A DNA stretch of 64,000 nucleotides from Cupriavidus taiwanensis. Its GTDB lineage: Bacteria > Pseudomonadota > Gammaproteobacteria > Burkholderiales > Burkholderiaceae. How positions within the stretch are numbered: the stretch's first letter is position 1; each line of letters starts with the position of its first letter. The notes beneath the pieces are model-generated. The model was not told the DNA's origin and made no database searches. It saw only the letters and a list, made by a program, of their open reading frames with translations. The stretch is taken from positions 1,889,362 to 1,953,361 of the forward strand of contig NZ_LT976853.1 of NCBI RefSeq assembly GCF_900249755.1, given 5' to 3'. This document shows, piece after piece, positions 7,685-16,107 of the stretch. The translations under genes were made by a program, and so were the position numbers.

Positions 7685-9109
7685 CTAGGGAACCCTGGTC
7701 AATTGAGGCAACTTCCACTTGTTATCCAGGACTTCCTGCTTCGGCTGGTACATCCGGAGGATCACGTAAAACCCGCCCTTCGGCGCCGGCAGCCAGTTGG
7801 CGGCATTTTCGCCCTCGGGCTTGTTCGCCTGGATTGGAATCGTGATGGAACCATCCGACGCCACCTTCAGCCCTTGCGTATCCGAACCGACCTTGTAGCG
7901 GTTCAGTTCGTTAGGTACGAGCATCTTGTCGTCGGCGTTGTACATCGTCAGGGACCAGAAGGCATCCACGGGCGGCGCCGAATCGAGCTTCACCACATAG
8001 CGATTGGCGCCGCTCAGTGGCTTGCCCTCGCTGTCGGTGTATCGAAGCGGGTACATTGCCTCGCGCTCGCCCTGTCCGCCCAAGTACGGGCCGGATACCA
8101 GGGCTCTCAGGGGATAGTCGTAGCCGAAACTGTCAAGGCCTGTCACCCAGCTCCAACCGTTGCGCACACTGGAGGAGCCGACCATGGATGCCGCTGCGAC
8201 GGCCGGACCGTCCTTCAACCCGCGTGACATGCCCTTGCGTGTGGCTTCGCTGAGCTTGCTTGGGTCAAATCCCTTCTTTGTGAGGCCGATGCGCTCGTAT
8301 TGCGCGAACAGCGCCTCGTCCGCTGGCTTCACGCTGGTGGATTGCAATGCGAAGGCAAGGTGCTTGAAGAAACCGAATTCATCGTTGCCGATATCGGGCA
8401 GCGGGGGTAAAGCGGTGATGTTGCTGGTCTTGCCGCTCAAGGGCTTGACACTGAACTGCTTCTGCAGGGCGAGCACCGGCGCCGTATCTTCCCCCTGTTT
8501 GACCTGAAGTCGCCCCCACAGCCAGACTTTGTTGGTGCTGATATCGAGTCGCTTCATCCCCGCCGGGACCTTGCCCTTCCAGCCCGGCGGAGCGATCAGG
8601 AACTTGCCGGCTTTGGTGCCGGTCACGCGGCGGCCCACGTAGTGCTCCAGCTCCTGCCACATGTTGAACAGATCAACGACGTAGTAGCGGTCACGTGTAT
8701 CGGGCACTGTCAGCACATACGGCTCGGTCAGGTTTAAAACCGCGCTCATGTAGTAGGTGTCGTTGTTCGCCGTTGGCATATCCTTGGCGTCGGGATTCGC
8801 CAACTTGGTCGCCCAGCCCATCTCGTTGAGCGGCGCGCGGTAGCTGGTTGGCGGCTTCGGCGACGGAACATCGACGTACTCGCGCATCACCCGCTCCATG
8901 CGGACCAGCGGGTAGCCCCATGTATACGCCGAGACGGCCAAGGCATAGCCATCAGCTTCCTGGCCCTTCGCGATTACCTCTGGTGTGCCCGCCGTGGTCA
9001 GCAATTCGTCGGGAAAGTCTCGCGTGGCGGCGGTGGACGGCAAGGGAGCCATTGCCGTTAGACCGGTTATCACGACGATACCTAGCAGGCGTGCGATTCG
9101 ACTATTCAT
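7685..9109 (-). CDS. Exported DUF1254/DUF1214 protein (copy 2)
   Basis: A 474-residue paralogue of the following gene. It has a signal peptide (about residues 1-28, ending PSTAA), DUF1254 (NNDTYYMSAVLNL, VPDTRDRYYVVDLF) and DUF1214 (FWSLTMYNADDKMLVPNE, NWLPAPKGG). The ATG at 9109 follows AGGAGA at good spacing, and the upstream alternative lacks this. GC content here looks close to the rest of the window, unlike copy 1, so the two copies have different histories rather than being a fresh tandem duplication. Both are transcribed leftward. A periplasmic role is likely but the reaction is unknown. Confidence 0.82.
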   Translation of the reverse strand: MNSRIARLLGIVVITGLTAMAPLPSTAATRDFPDELLTTAGTPEVIAKGQEADGYALAVSAYTWGYPLVRMERVMREYVDVPSPKPPTSYRAPLNEMGWATKLANPDAKDMPTANNDTYYMSAVLNLTEPYVLTVPDTRDRYYVVDLFNMWQELEHYVGRRVTGTKAGKFLIAPPGWKGKVPAGMKRLDISTNKVWLWGRLQVKQGEDTAPVLALQKQFSVKPLSGKTSNITALPPLPDIGNDEFGFFKHLAFALQSTSVKPADEALFAQYERIGLTKKGFDPSKLSEATRKGMSRGLKDGPAVAAASMVGSSSVRNGWSWVTGLDSFGYDYPLRALVSGPYLGGQGEREAMYPLRYTDSEGKPLSGANRYVVKLDSAPPVDAFWSLTMYNADDKMLVPNELNRYKVGSDTQGLKVASDGSITIPIQANKPEGENAANWLPAPKGGFYVILRMYQPKQEVLDNKWKLPQLTRVP

Positions 9110-9452
9110 GCAGTTTCTCCTTGGGAAGCTCGGGCCAGCAAGCGGTGCGCAAGCACCGCTCGATGACAACTTTGCATTGCCGCCTTACCGATGGTCTGCG
9201 CGTTCTGCCCACCGGCGTTTGCAAAACCCTACTTGTTGGGGAACAGCAGAGTGACCGTAAAGCGTCCGCCGCGCCCTCTGGGCCCATTCTCGGGGGATTC
9301 CGGCCAATAACGCAAACCAATCCGAATATCGACGCCGAAGCCGAGCAAACTACTATCGGCAGTTTAAGAAGCCTGCCTCCGAACCGCAATTAACTTAAAA
9401 CAACCAGCCTCCACGGTTTCCGGCGCGGCTCAGCTGGCGACTCAGTTCGCAA
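9110..9452. other. Non-coding gap upstream of DUF1254 copy 2
   Basis: This 343-base gap contains the AGGAGA ribosome site of the DUF1254 gene at its left edge and the end of the LysR transcript at its right. No gene, strong terminator or repeat was recognised. Confidence 0.4.
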
Positions 9453-10442
9453 TTACCCTGAAATGGTCGGCTTCGTTGCGTTGCCGCCGACTGAATCGAC
9501 GAGGCAACTCTTTAGCGCTGTGACGAGCTCGCGCATACCGGTTGCAGCTCGCGTGATCATGGTCAGAGGGGGGATTGCGGCGCAGCGTTGCACATCCAGG
9601 ATGACCAGACTCCTGTTGATCCTGACCTCCTCCTCTGCCTGCTGCACGCGCATCGGCCCGATGCAGCGCGGATCCATGCGGATGAGCGTCAGCACCGTGA
9701 GGGGTGACAGGCATTCGATGCACGGTTGCGGCGGTGTGATGCCCTCGGTCAGGCAGGCGGCGATGACGGCACGGCGCAGCAGAGAGCCGCGGGGTGGCAG
9801 GATCCATTGCTGCCCGGCAAGCTGAGTCCAGTTGATTTTTTTCCGCCTGGCCAGCGGATGGGTTCGAGACGCGACCACGCACATGCGGTCTTCGGCCAGC
9901 ACCTCGACACGCAGCTGGTCCAGCCGCTCGTTGTTGAGTTCATCGGGCGCCAGCGCACCGACGATGCAGTCAATCTCGCCCTGCAGCAGGTCGGCGATAA
10001 GCTGGCTCACCTGCCCTTCGCGGATCTGCACGAACACGTTCGGCATGCGCCGTCGCAGCTCGACCACCCCCTGCGGCAACGAGGTCGAGCCGGAAAAGGT
10101 GCCAATGCGCAGCAGCCCGCTTGCGCCCGCACGCATCACGGTGGCTTCCTGCTGGGCAGCCGCCAGTTCCGCCACCAGCATGCCGCACCGACGCATCAAC
10201 GCGAGTCCGATGTGGTTGGGAGAAATCCCGCGCGCGGTGCGGTCGAACAGGGGGCCGCCAAAGATCTCCTCGATCTCCTGGATCATGCGCGACACGGCTG
10301 GCTGGGTAAGGTGCATGCGCTTGGCGGCCGCGTGCACGGTACCCACTTCCCCCAAGTGGCCCAGCAGCTCGAAATGCCGCAGCCGCAGCTTGCGCAGCAG
10401 GTGGTGGTAGAGGTCGTCCATGGTGCCGGCGCCAAGTTTCAT
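9453..10442 (-). CDS. LysR-family transcriptional regulator
   Basis: A 329-residue LysR-type regulator. The N-terminal winged helix-turn-helix spans about residues 23-82, with recognition helix TQPAVSRMIQEIE. The substrate-binding domain follows from about residue 105 (LLRIGTFSGS onward). It may start at 10442 or at MDDLYH seven codons later. It is transcribed divergently from the adjacent decarboxylase-type operon, 94 bases away. In this family that arrangement usually means control of the divergent operon by a small-molecule inducer from the pathway. The inducer is unknown. Confidence 0.9.
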   Translation of the reverse strand: MKLGAGTMDDLYHHLLRKLRLRHFELLGHLGEVGTVHAAAKRMHLTQPAVSRMIQEIEEIFGGPLFDRTARGISPNHIGLALMRRCGMLVAELAAAQQEATVMRAGASGLLRIGTFSGSTSLPQGVVELRRRMPNVFVQIREGQVSQLIADLLQGEIDCIVGALAPDELNNERLDQLRVEVLAEDRMCVVASRTHPLARRKKINWTQLAGQQWILPPRGSLLRRAVIAACLTEGITPPQPCIECLSPLTVLTLIRMDPRCIGPMRVQQAEEEVRINRSLVILDVQRCAAIPPLTMITRAATGMRELVTALKSCLVDSVGGNATKPTISG

Positions 10443-10443
10443 C

Positions 10444-10468
10444 GATACGTTTTTGGCATCAATGTATC
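10444..10468. promoter_or_regulatory. Candidate LysR-type operator
   Basis: GATAC and GTATC form an interrupted dyad with a 15-base spacer in the 94-base gap between the divergent LysR gene and the TPP-enzyme operon, followed by an AT-rich stretch. The position fits a LysR activation site; the half-sites are short, so this is tentative. Confidence 0.3.
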
Positions 10469-10536
10469 AGATTATATGAATAGTCGATTATGGCCGCGCT
10501 TCGTAGACTACCTCCATCATTTTGAGAAGCGAGCCC

Positions 10537-11064
10537 ATGACAGCCATACCTTCATCAGTTGCCGCCAGTGCCATCGTCGACCGGCTCGACGTCTGCGGCG
10601 TGCACCACATCGTCACCGTGCCTGACTTCGTACAGCTCTCGGTCCACGCCCTGCTCGACCGTCGGCCGGAGTTCAAAGTCATTCATTGCTCGGATGAGAA
10701 CCAGGCCATCCATGTGGCTGGCGGTTTGCATATCGGTGGCAAGCGGGCGGCCGTATTGATTCAAAACCAGGGCCTGCTCAACTGCATCAACAGCTTGCGC
10801 GCCGTCGGCCTGGACGCTGGCCTGCCGATGCTGCTGCTGGTCGGCCAGTTCGGGCGCGAGTTCGACAACGTCGGACGCAACCCGGTCGAGTCACGTCGGC
10901 GCGTGGTGAACCTCGTAGAACCGATGCTGGACGTGATGGGCATTGCGCACTGGCGCCTGGATGGACCGCGCGACATCGGCTGTATCGAGGAAGCAACGCG
11001 CAGCAGCGCTGCGCGCCAGATGCCCGCTGCTGTGCTGGTGGGTCACTACACCGGATGGAACTGA
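10537..11064 (+). CDS. Thiamine-diphosphate enzyme, alpha (PYR-domain) subunit, copy 1
   Basis: A 175-residue pyrimidine-binding (PYR) half of a split thiamine-diphosphate enzyme resembling the alpha subunit of sulfopyruvate or phosphonopyruvate decarboxylases. DENQAIHVAGG contains the Glu expected to activate the cofactor aminopyrimidine, and LIQNQGLLNCINSL is the typical following strand-helix. The partner PP domain is encoded by the next gene. The ATG at 10537 is preferred over a TTG five codons earlier. Only two bases separate this stop from the next ATG, so the subunits are translationally linked. The substrate is not deducible; a 2-oxoacid decarboxylase or C-C lyase role is inferred from the fold. 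Confidence 0.8.
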   Translation: MTAIPSSVAASAIVDRLDVCGVHHIVTVPDFVQLSVHALLDRRPEFKVIHCSDENQAIHVAGGLHIGGKRAAVLIQNQGLLNCINSLRAVGLDAGLPMLLLVGQFGREFDNVGRNPVESRRRVVNLVEPMLDVMGIAHWRLDGPRDIGCIEEATRSSAARQMPAAVLVGHYTGWN

Positions 11065-11066
11065 GC

Positions 11067-11672
11067 ATGACGCTGAATACACAAGAAGCCTGCGAGATCA
11101 TTCGCGACGCGCGGTCAGAAGCCATCGTGGTCAGCACGATGTCCGCCATGACCTGCATGGATCAGATCGATCCTGACTATGCGCTGGGCCTGTCCTCCGT
11201 GCCGTTGATGGGCGGAGCAGCCGGCCTCGCGTTGGGACTGTCCCTCGCGTTGCCGCAACGCAAGGTTATCGTGCTGGACGGCGATGCCAGCCTCTTGATG
11301 GAGCTTGGCGTGCTGGCGACGGTCGCGGGCGCACGCCCGGCGAATCTCTACCACTTCGTGTTTGCCAATGGGGTTCAGTTCAACGGCGGCGCCAACCTGC
11401 CGGTCGCGGGTTCGGCGCCGGTCGACTTCTGTGCCATGGCAAAAGCCGCAGGCTATGCCAGCGCGACCCGTTTTGACCGGGCCGAGACCTTGCGGGAAGG
11501 CATTGCTTCCTGCCTGGCCCTGCCAGCTCCGGCACTCATCGAGCTGGCCATTGCACCGACGGCGCCGCGCTTCGGCCCGGATCTGCTGCAGCCGGAACAG
11601 CCGGACGCTCGCTTCGCGCGCATGGGCATGGAGGCGCGGCGCCTGATGCGTAACCTGGGAACCTCCGCATGA
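11067..11672 (+). CDS. Thiamine-diphosphate enzyme, beta (PP-domain) subunit, copy 1
   Basis: A 201-residue pyrophosphate-binding half of the same enzyme. SSVPLMGGAAGLALG precedes VLDGDASLLMELG, the Mg/diphosphate motif, which reads GDAS where most relatives have GDGS. An FANG segment about 30 residues later supplies the second metal-binding Asn. The ATG at 11067 has GGATGGAA before it; an in-frame ATG at 11055 overlaps the alpha stop and is the alternative. The stop overlaps the next start as ATGA. With the alpha subunit it should form an alpha2beta2 complex in the cytoplasm. Confidence 0.8.
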   Translation: MTLNTQEACEIIRDARSEAIVVSTMSAMTCMDQIDPDYALGLSSVPLMGGAAGLALGLSLALPQRKVIVLDGDASLLMELGVLATVAGARPANLYHFVFANGVQFNGGANLPVAGSAPVDFCAMAKAAGYASATRFDRAETLREGIASCLALPAPALIELAIAPTAPRFGPDLLQPEQPDARFARMGMEARRLMRNLGTSA

Positions 11673-13294
11673 AAGCGACGCAGACAACAGCGGACTATGT
11701 CGTGGTCGGGGCGGGGTCGGCCGGGTGCGCCCTGGCCGCGGGCCTGGCACGCTCTGGCCGGTACAGCGTGACACTACTCGAGGCAGGCACGGACTCGCGC
11801 CAGGTGTGGATCCGGGTACCGGCCGGCGTCGCGTACCTGATCCGCGATGAGCGGGTCGTCCGGCGCTTCTTCACGCAGCCCGAAGCGCAGTTGAACCACC
11901 GGGAAATCTATTGGCCGCGCGGCCGCGTGCTCGGTGGCTCATCGGCGGTCAACGGCATGATCTGGGTCCATGGCGACCCACAGGAATACAACCGCTGGCG
12001 CGACGAGCATGGACTGGCCGGCTGGGACAGTGACGGGTTCAAGCCCTACCTGAAGCGGGCCGAGTGCTACCCGCCGGGCGACCCGGAAGTACGCGGGCAC
12101 GCAGGCCCGGTACGGGTGAGCGAGTACGGTCCGCGTCAGCCGCTGATGGATGGCTTTGTGCAGGCTTGCGTGCAGGCCGGCATACCAGCCAATCCGGATT
12201 ACAACGGCGCCAGCTATGAAGGGGTCGGTTACCTCCAGCTCAACACCCGGCGTGGCCTGCGTGTCAGTGCACGGGATGCGTACCTGAAGTCGCTGCCTGC
12301 GCGCAGCACGCTGCGCGTGCAGACGGGCGCCATGGCGCAACGCATCCTGTTCGATGGCACGCGTGCGTGCGGTGTCGAATACCGGGTCGACGGTGAACTG
12401 CGCCAGGTCCTCGCCGCCAAGGAGGTCATCCTCTCGGCCGGCGCACTGCAGTCCCCGCAACTGCTGGAACTTTCCGGGATTGGCGATGCGGAACGCCTGC
12501 GTGGCTTCGGTATCGACGTGCGGCATCACGCACCGGCCGTTGGCGAAGGCCTGCGCGACCATCTGCACGTGCGCCTGACCTTTGAATCCCGCGACGCCGT
12601 GACGCTGAATCAGATCATGCCGAACCTGTGGCGCAAGGCGCAGATGGCCGCACGCCTGGCCGTGCATGGCAACGGCCTCATGAGCAGCGGCAGCGCGATC
12701 GCCCATGCCCTGGTGCGCACCGCGCCGCACTTGAGGCAGGCGGACGCAAAGCTGCAGCTGCATTACCTCTCGAGCGCCGATGCGCGCACGGCCGGCAAGC
12801 TGGTCCTCGACGAGTTCTCGGGTTTCTCCATCGGCACCTTTGCGCTCACGCCGAAGTCGCAGGGGTCGGTGCACATCGTATCGCCGGATCCGGCGCAGGC
12901 ACCCGCGATGAACGCCAACTACCTGCAACACCCCGATGACGTCGCATCCATGCTGGGCGCGTTGCGGCTGGCGCGCAAGGTATCCCGGCAGCCGGCCCTG
13001 GCGCGTTTCGTGGTGCGGGAAACCCGGCCCGGTCCTGCCGGAAACTCTGACGAGGCGCTGCTGGACTATGCGCGCGCCGTTGGACAGACCTCTTACCACC
13101 CTATCGGCTCCTGCCGCATGGGCAGCGATGCGGGGTCGGTGGTGGACGAGCGCCTGCGCGTGCGCGGCGTGTCGTGCCTGCGCGTCGCCGATGCCTCCAT
13201 CATGCCGACGATGCCTTCCGCCAACACCAACGCCCCCTCGATTGCCATCGGTGAAAAGGCAGTCGACCTGATCCTTGAAGACGCCAGCCGCTGA
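11669..13294 (+). CDS. GMC-family FAD oxidoreductase, copy 1
   Basis: A 541-residue GMC flavoenzyme (choline dehydrogenase-like alcohol dehydrogenases or oxidases). The Rossmann motif GAGSAG is at residues 14-19, GMC signature 1 is RGRVLGGSSAVNG, and the C-terminal catalytic pair is His477 (YHPIGSCRMG) with Asn521 (NTNAP), the usual 44 residues apart. It oxidises an alcohol to an aldehyde or ketone with FAD. There is no signal peptide. It overlaps the TPP beta gene by four bases (ATGA), which ties it to the same pathway. The paralogue at 19312-20943 occupies the same position in the second operon. Confidence 0.9.
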   Translation: MKATQTTADYVVVGAGSAGCALAAGLARSGRYSVTLLEAGTDSRQVWIRVPAGVAYLIRDERVVRRFFTQPEAQLNHREIYWPRGRVLGGSSAVNGMIWVHGDPQEYNRWRDEHGLAGWDSDGFKPYLKRAECYPPGDPEVRGHAGPVRVSEYGPRQPLMDGFVQACVQAGIPANPDYNGASYEGVGYLQLNTRRGLRVSARDAYLKSLPARSTLRVQTGAMAQRILFDGTRACGVEYRVDGELRQVLAAKEVILSAGALQSPQLLELSGIGDAERLRGFGIDVRHHAPAVGEGLRDHLHVRLTFESRDAVTLNQIMPNLWRKAQMAARLAVHGNGLMSSGSAIAHALVRTAPHLRQADAKLQLHYLSSADARTAGKLVLDEFSGFSIGTFALTPKSQGSVHIVSPDPAQAPAMNANYLQHPDDVASMLGALRLARKVSRQPALARFVVRETRPGPAGNSDEALLDYARAVGQTSYHPIGSCRMGSDAGSVVDERLRVRGVSCLRVADASIMPTMPSANTNAPSIAIGEKAVDLILEDASR

Positions 13295-13308
13295 TCCACA
13301 TCCCGCAG

Positions 13309-14295
13309 ATGACCATCATGAAAAAGCACGTTGCCCGTTTGATCTCCCTTGCGGCGCTTTGCTGCGTCTCCCTGAGTCCCGCGGCACACGCGGAACCTGG
13401 TTTTCCCGCCCATCCCATCAAGCTCGTGGTACCCGCCAGCCCCGGCGGCGAGCCTGACATCCTGGCGCGCCTCGTGGCCCGCCACATGAGCGCGGACCTG
13501 CGCCAGCCGATCGTCGTCGAGAACAAGGTCGGCGCCAGTGGATTGATCGGCGTGGCCTCTGTCGCAAGCGCCAAAGCTGACGGCTACACCATCGGCATCG
13601 TCTACCAGGCAGTGCTCGCCCTGTCGCCTCACCTCATCGCCAGGAAGCTCTTTGATCCGCTGACCGACATCGCTCCGATCGGTCTGATTTCTGTTTCAGG
13701 GAATGCGCTGATGGTACCGGCAAATTCGCCGATCACCTCATACGCCGACCTGGTCGCCCGCGCCAGATCCAGTCCGGGCAAGCTTAGCTTTGGCTCATGG
13801 GGCGAAGGCAGCGCAGGCCATATCAGCGGCGAGGTCATGAAGAAGGCCGCCGGTGTCGATATCGTGCACATCCCTTACAAGGGCTCCAACGAATCCGTGT
13901 TGGCCATGCTTGGTGGCGAAATCGACGCGGTCTTTGGCGGATGGGGCCTGACGTCGACCCAGGTCAACGCTGGTAAGGTGCGTGTTCTGGCCGTTACGTC
14001 GCCGCAGCGCTCTCCGATGCTCCCCACGGTGCCGACATTCAGAGAACTGGGGATTCCGTTCGGCCTCAACTCCTGGTACGGCTTGGTGGCGCCTTCGGGG
14101 GTCGCGCCAGACACCATGAAGCGGCTGGAGGAATCCTTGCGCAAAGCTGTCGGCCAGCCCGAGATCGCCAATCGGCTCCGCAACATGGGCATGCAGCCAC
14201 AAAGCTCGACGTCGGCCGAGTTGCGCGACCGTATCCGCAGCGACTACGACATCTGGGGAAAGAAGATTGCCGAGACAGGCGTGCAGAAGCGCTGA
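13309..14295 (+). CDS. Bug/TctC-type periplasmic solute-binding protein
   Basis: A 328-residue tripartite-tricarboxylate-transporter substrate-binding protein (Bug family) with a signal peptide ending SPAAHA. The mature protein begins EPGFPAHPIKLVVPASPGGEPD, with the typical VENKVGASG segment, the IPYKGSNE region and a VPTFRELG loop. Bug proteins bind carboxylates. No TctA/TctB partner lies nearby, which is usual for orphan Bug genes in Burkholderiales. It closes the plus-strand operon 14 bases after GMC1, so its ligand is probably the pathway substrate. An alternative start lies three codons downstream. Confidence 0.9.
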   Translation: MTIMKKHVARLISLAALCCVSLSPAAHAEPGFPAHPIKLVVPASPGGEPDILARLVARHMSADLRQPIVVENKVGASGLIGVASVASAKADGYTIGIVYQAVLALSPHLIARKLFDPLTDIAPIGLISVSGNALMVPANSPITSYADLVARARSSPGKLSFGSWGEGSAGHISGEVMKKAAGVDIVHIPYKGSNESVLAMLGGEIDAVFGGWGLTSTQVNAGKVRVLAVTSPQRSPMLPTVPTFRELGIPFGLNSWYGLVAPSGVAPDTMKRLEESLRKAVGQPEIANRLRNMGMQPQSSTSAELRDRIRSDYDIWGKKIAETGVQKR

Positions 14296-14311
14296 GAGCA
14301 ACATCTGGAAT

Positions 14312-14343
14312 CAACGCCGATGCCGCATGGCGCGTCGGCGTTG
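14312..14343. terminator. Hairpin between convergent operons
   Basis: CAACGCCGA and TCGGCGTTG form a perfect 9-bp stem around a 14-base loop, in the 64-base gap where the plus-strand operon (ending 14295) meets the minus-strand operon (ending 14360). The position suits a bidirectional terminator, though a T-tract is absent. Confidence 0.5.
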
Positions 14344-14359
14344 CTCCAAGTCAACTTGC

Positions 14360-16069
14360 TCACTTGCCTTGTGCCGCGTCGAGGACTGCCCGGCCTAGCC
14401 TCGCGTCACCGGTCAGCCGAACGGCCTCGCTTCCGGCGGCCTCGTGCGCCGTGGCTTCGCCGCCCACCAGGCTTGCCCACAAGGAAAACGACATATCGAT
14501 CCCGGCATCAGGCGATGCATCATCGACCGGTGCCAGCACTACGACGCCATTGCGCAGCAGCAGGCGACAGGCGAAGCCGACATCGGTGAAGCGCAGGTCC
14601 ACACTAGATGCGCCCGCGCCGCTCAGCGCCGGATCGAGCCGGAAGCGCAGCGCGTTGACATAGGTCTGTGGCGGAAATTGCGCCACCAGGGCCGCGTTGA
14701 CGAAGTTGACCGGAATCCGGCTTGTGTCGGCGCTACCTTCAAGCTCACGCGCCTGTGTCAGATACCAGGCCCTGGAGTTCGCCGCTGACGTGGCCTGCCC
14801 CATCGCCCGCAGCCCCCTGGCCTTGAGCTGGCGGTAGTGTGCGCATTCGGGATAAGCACGCACCAGATAGCCTGCCAGTTCTGCCGCCCAGGCGTATTCC
14901 TGCCGCTCCAGCGCCTGCTCGACACTGGCTTGCATGCATTGCGGCCCTCCGGCCAACGCCACCATCCGCACCGCCCTATCGTCCGACGGCACGCGGTGCA
15001 GTTCGACCGTATCGTTGCCGAACCACCCCATCAGGCCGTTGTAGATCTGGCGCACATGGAACGAGGCCTCGCCGTAAAATTCGCGCGTCAGCCGGCTCTG
15101 CGCCAACGCCTCGGGAAGCCGGACGTAATCCACCAGCTCGTCCGCCGACATGCCCAGATTGATGCCGCGCACCGTCTGGTCGTAGAGGTACTGGATGGCG
15201 TCGCGATAGTCCGTGACGCAACGGCGGATCTCTTTCTCCCCGTTGATGGGCAGGCCATGCACGCCCACCAGATGCCTGGGCCGCATTGCGAGCAACTGGT
15301 CCAGGCCGCGCAGCAGATCCGCTGGATTGCGGAAAGTCTCCCCACGCAGGGTATAGATGTTGAACAGCGCCGGCCATGCGACGTTATTGACCGCTATGCC
15401 CTCTTCAGGAAGCCAGATCAGCAGGCTGTCATACGTGTCGCCGGGAGCGTCGAAGAACTGGAAGCGAACGCCGTCGATTTCGGCTTCGTCGCCGTCGCCG
15501 ACCAGGTTCGTGGGGCGGACAAAGCCGGTGGTTGGCTGATACTTGTCGAGTTCGAACAGGAACGGCCCGATACCGTGGCTCGGCATCGCGTCCTCGCCCT
15601 GGTCGGGCAGGTAGAGGCCGAACTGGATACTGGCACGCCGTGTCAGCGCCGCCTGTACGTCGCTCAGCGTACGCGCCAGCGTGCGCATCATGTCCTTATG
15701 CGCCCAGACCGGGACCTGTCCCTCGCGCTCCTGCGGCACGTAGGTGCGCGATCCCATCGCATAGTGACTGTGGGTATAGATCAGCGCACTGACGGGCCGG
15801 TCGCTGACAGCGCGGAAATCCTGCTGTTGCATGGCCGACTGCTCGACGCAGTCACCCGTATCGATCACGATGTTCCCGGTGCGGCCCAGCACCATGGTGG
15901 AATTGCCGAGGCAACTGCCAACATGGCAATGGACCCGATCGGTCACGCGATGCAGAGCGCGCGCGAACTGACGCGAGTGGGAGATCAGCGCGGCATTGGC
16001 GACCTCGCCGCGGACGCCGCGCGCGATGTCGGCAGGCGCGCCCATGTAAATGGAGCGGAACTTAGTCAT
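14360..16069 (-). CDS. Alkylsulfatase-like metallo-beta-lactamase-fold protein, divergent metal site (A)
   Basis: A 569-residue protein with the architecture of secondary or primary alkylsulfatases (SdsA/BDS1, COG2015). It has an N-terminal metallo-beta-lactamase domain, an alkylsulfatase dimerisation domain (GLMGWFGNDTVELHRVP) and a C-terminal SCP2-like domain. The metal motif HxHxDH reads THSHYAMG: His100 and His102 are kept, but Asp and the third His are Ala104 and Met105. The downstream Glu-containing AEN motif is VNN. Classical two-zinc sulfatase chemistry is therefore doubtful. I start it at the ATG matching the sister protein, with AAAGG upstream; an ATG at 16111 overlapping the previous stop is the alternative. 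Confidence 0.75.
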   Translation of the reverse strand: MTKFRSIYMGAPADIARGVRGEVANAALISHSRQFARALHRVTDRVHCHVGSCLGNSTMVLGRTGNIVIDTGDCVEQSAMQQQDFRAVSDRPVSALIYTHSHYAMGSRTYVPQEREGQVPVWAHKDMMRTLARTLSDVQAALTRRASIQFGLYLPDQGEDAMPSHGIGPFLFELDKYQPTTGFVRPTNLVGDGDEAEIDGVRFQFFDAPGDTYDSLLIWLPEEGIAVNNVAWPALFNIYTLRGETFRNPADLLRGLDQLLAMRPRHLVGVHGLPINGEKEIRRCVTDYRDAIQYLYDQTVRGINLGMSADELVDYVRLPEALAQSRLTREFYGEASFHVRQIYNGLMGWFGNDTVELHRVPSDDRAVRMVALAGGPQCMQASVEQALERQEYAWAAELAGYLVRAYPECAHYRQLKARGLRAMGQATSAANSRAWYLTQARELEGSADTSRIPVNFVNAALVAQFPPQTYVNALRFRLDPALSGAGASSVDLRFTDVGFACRLLLRNGVVVLAPVDDASPDAGIDMSFSLWASLVGGEATAHEAAGSEAVRLTGDARLGRAVLDAAQGK

Positions 16070-16107
16070 CCGATTCAGCCTTTGATTTCGTTTGCTGGTG
16101 GCATCAA

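Noticed and set aside
9330-9420. Sigma-70 promoter for DUF1254 copy 2 on the minus strand
   Set aside because: The best pair (TTGCGG, 17 bases, TAAACT) matches too few consensus positions.
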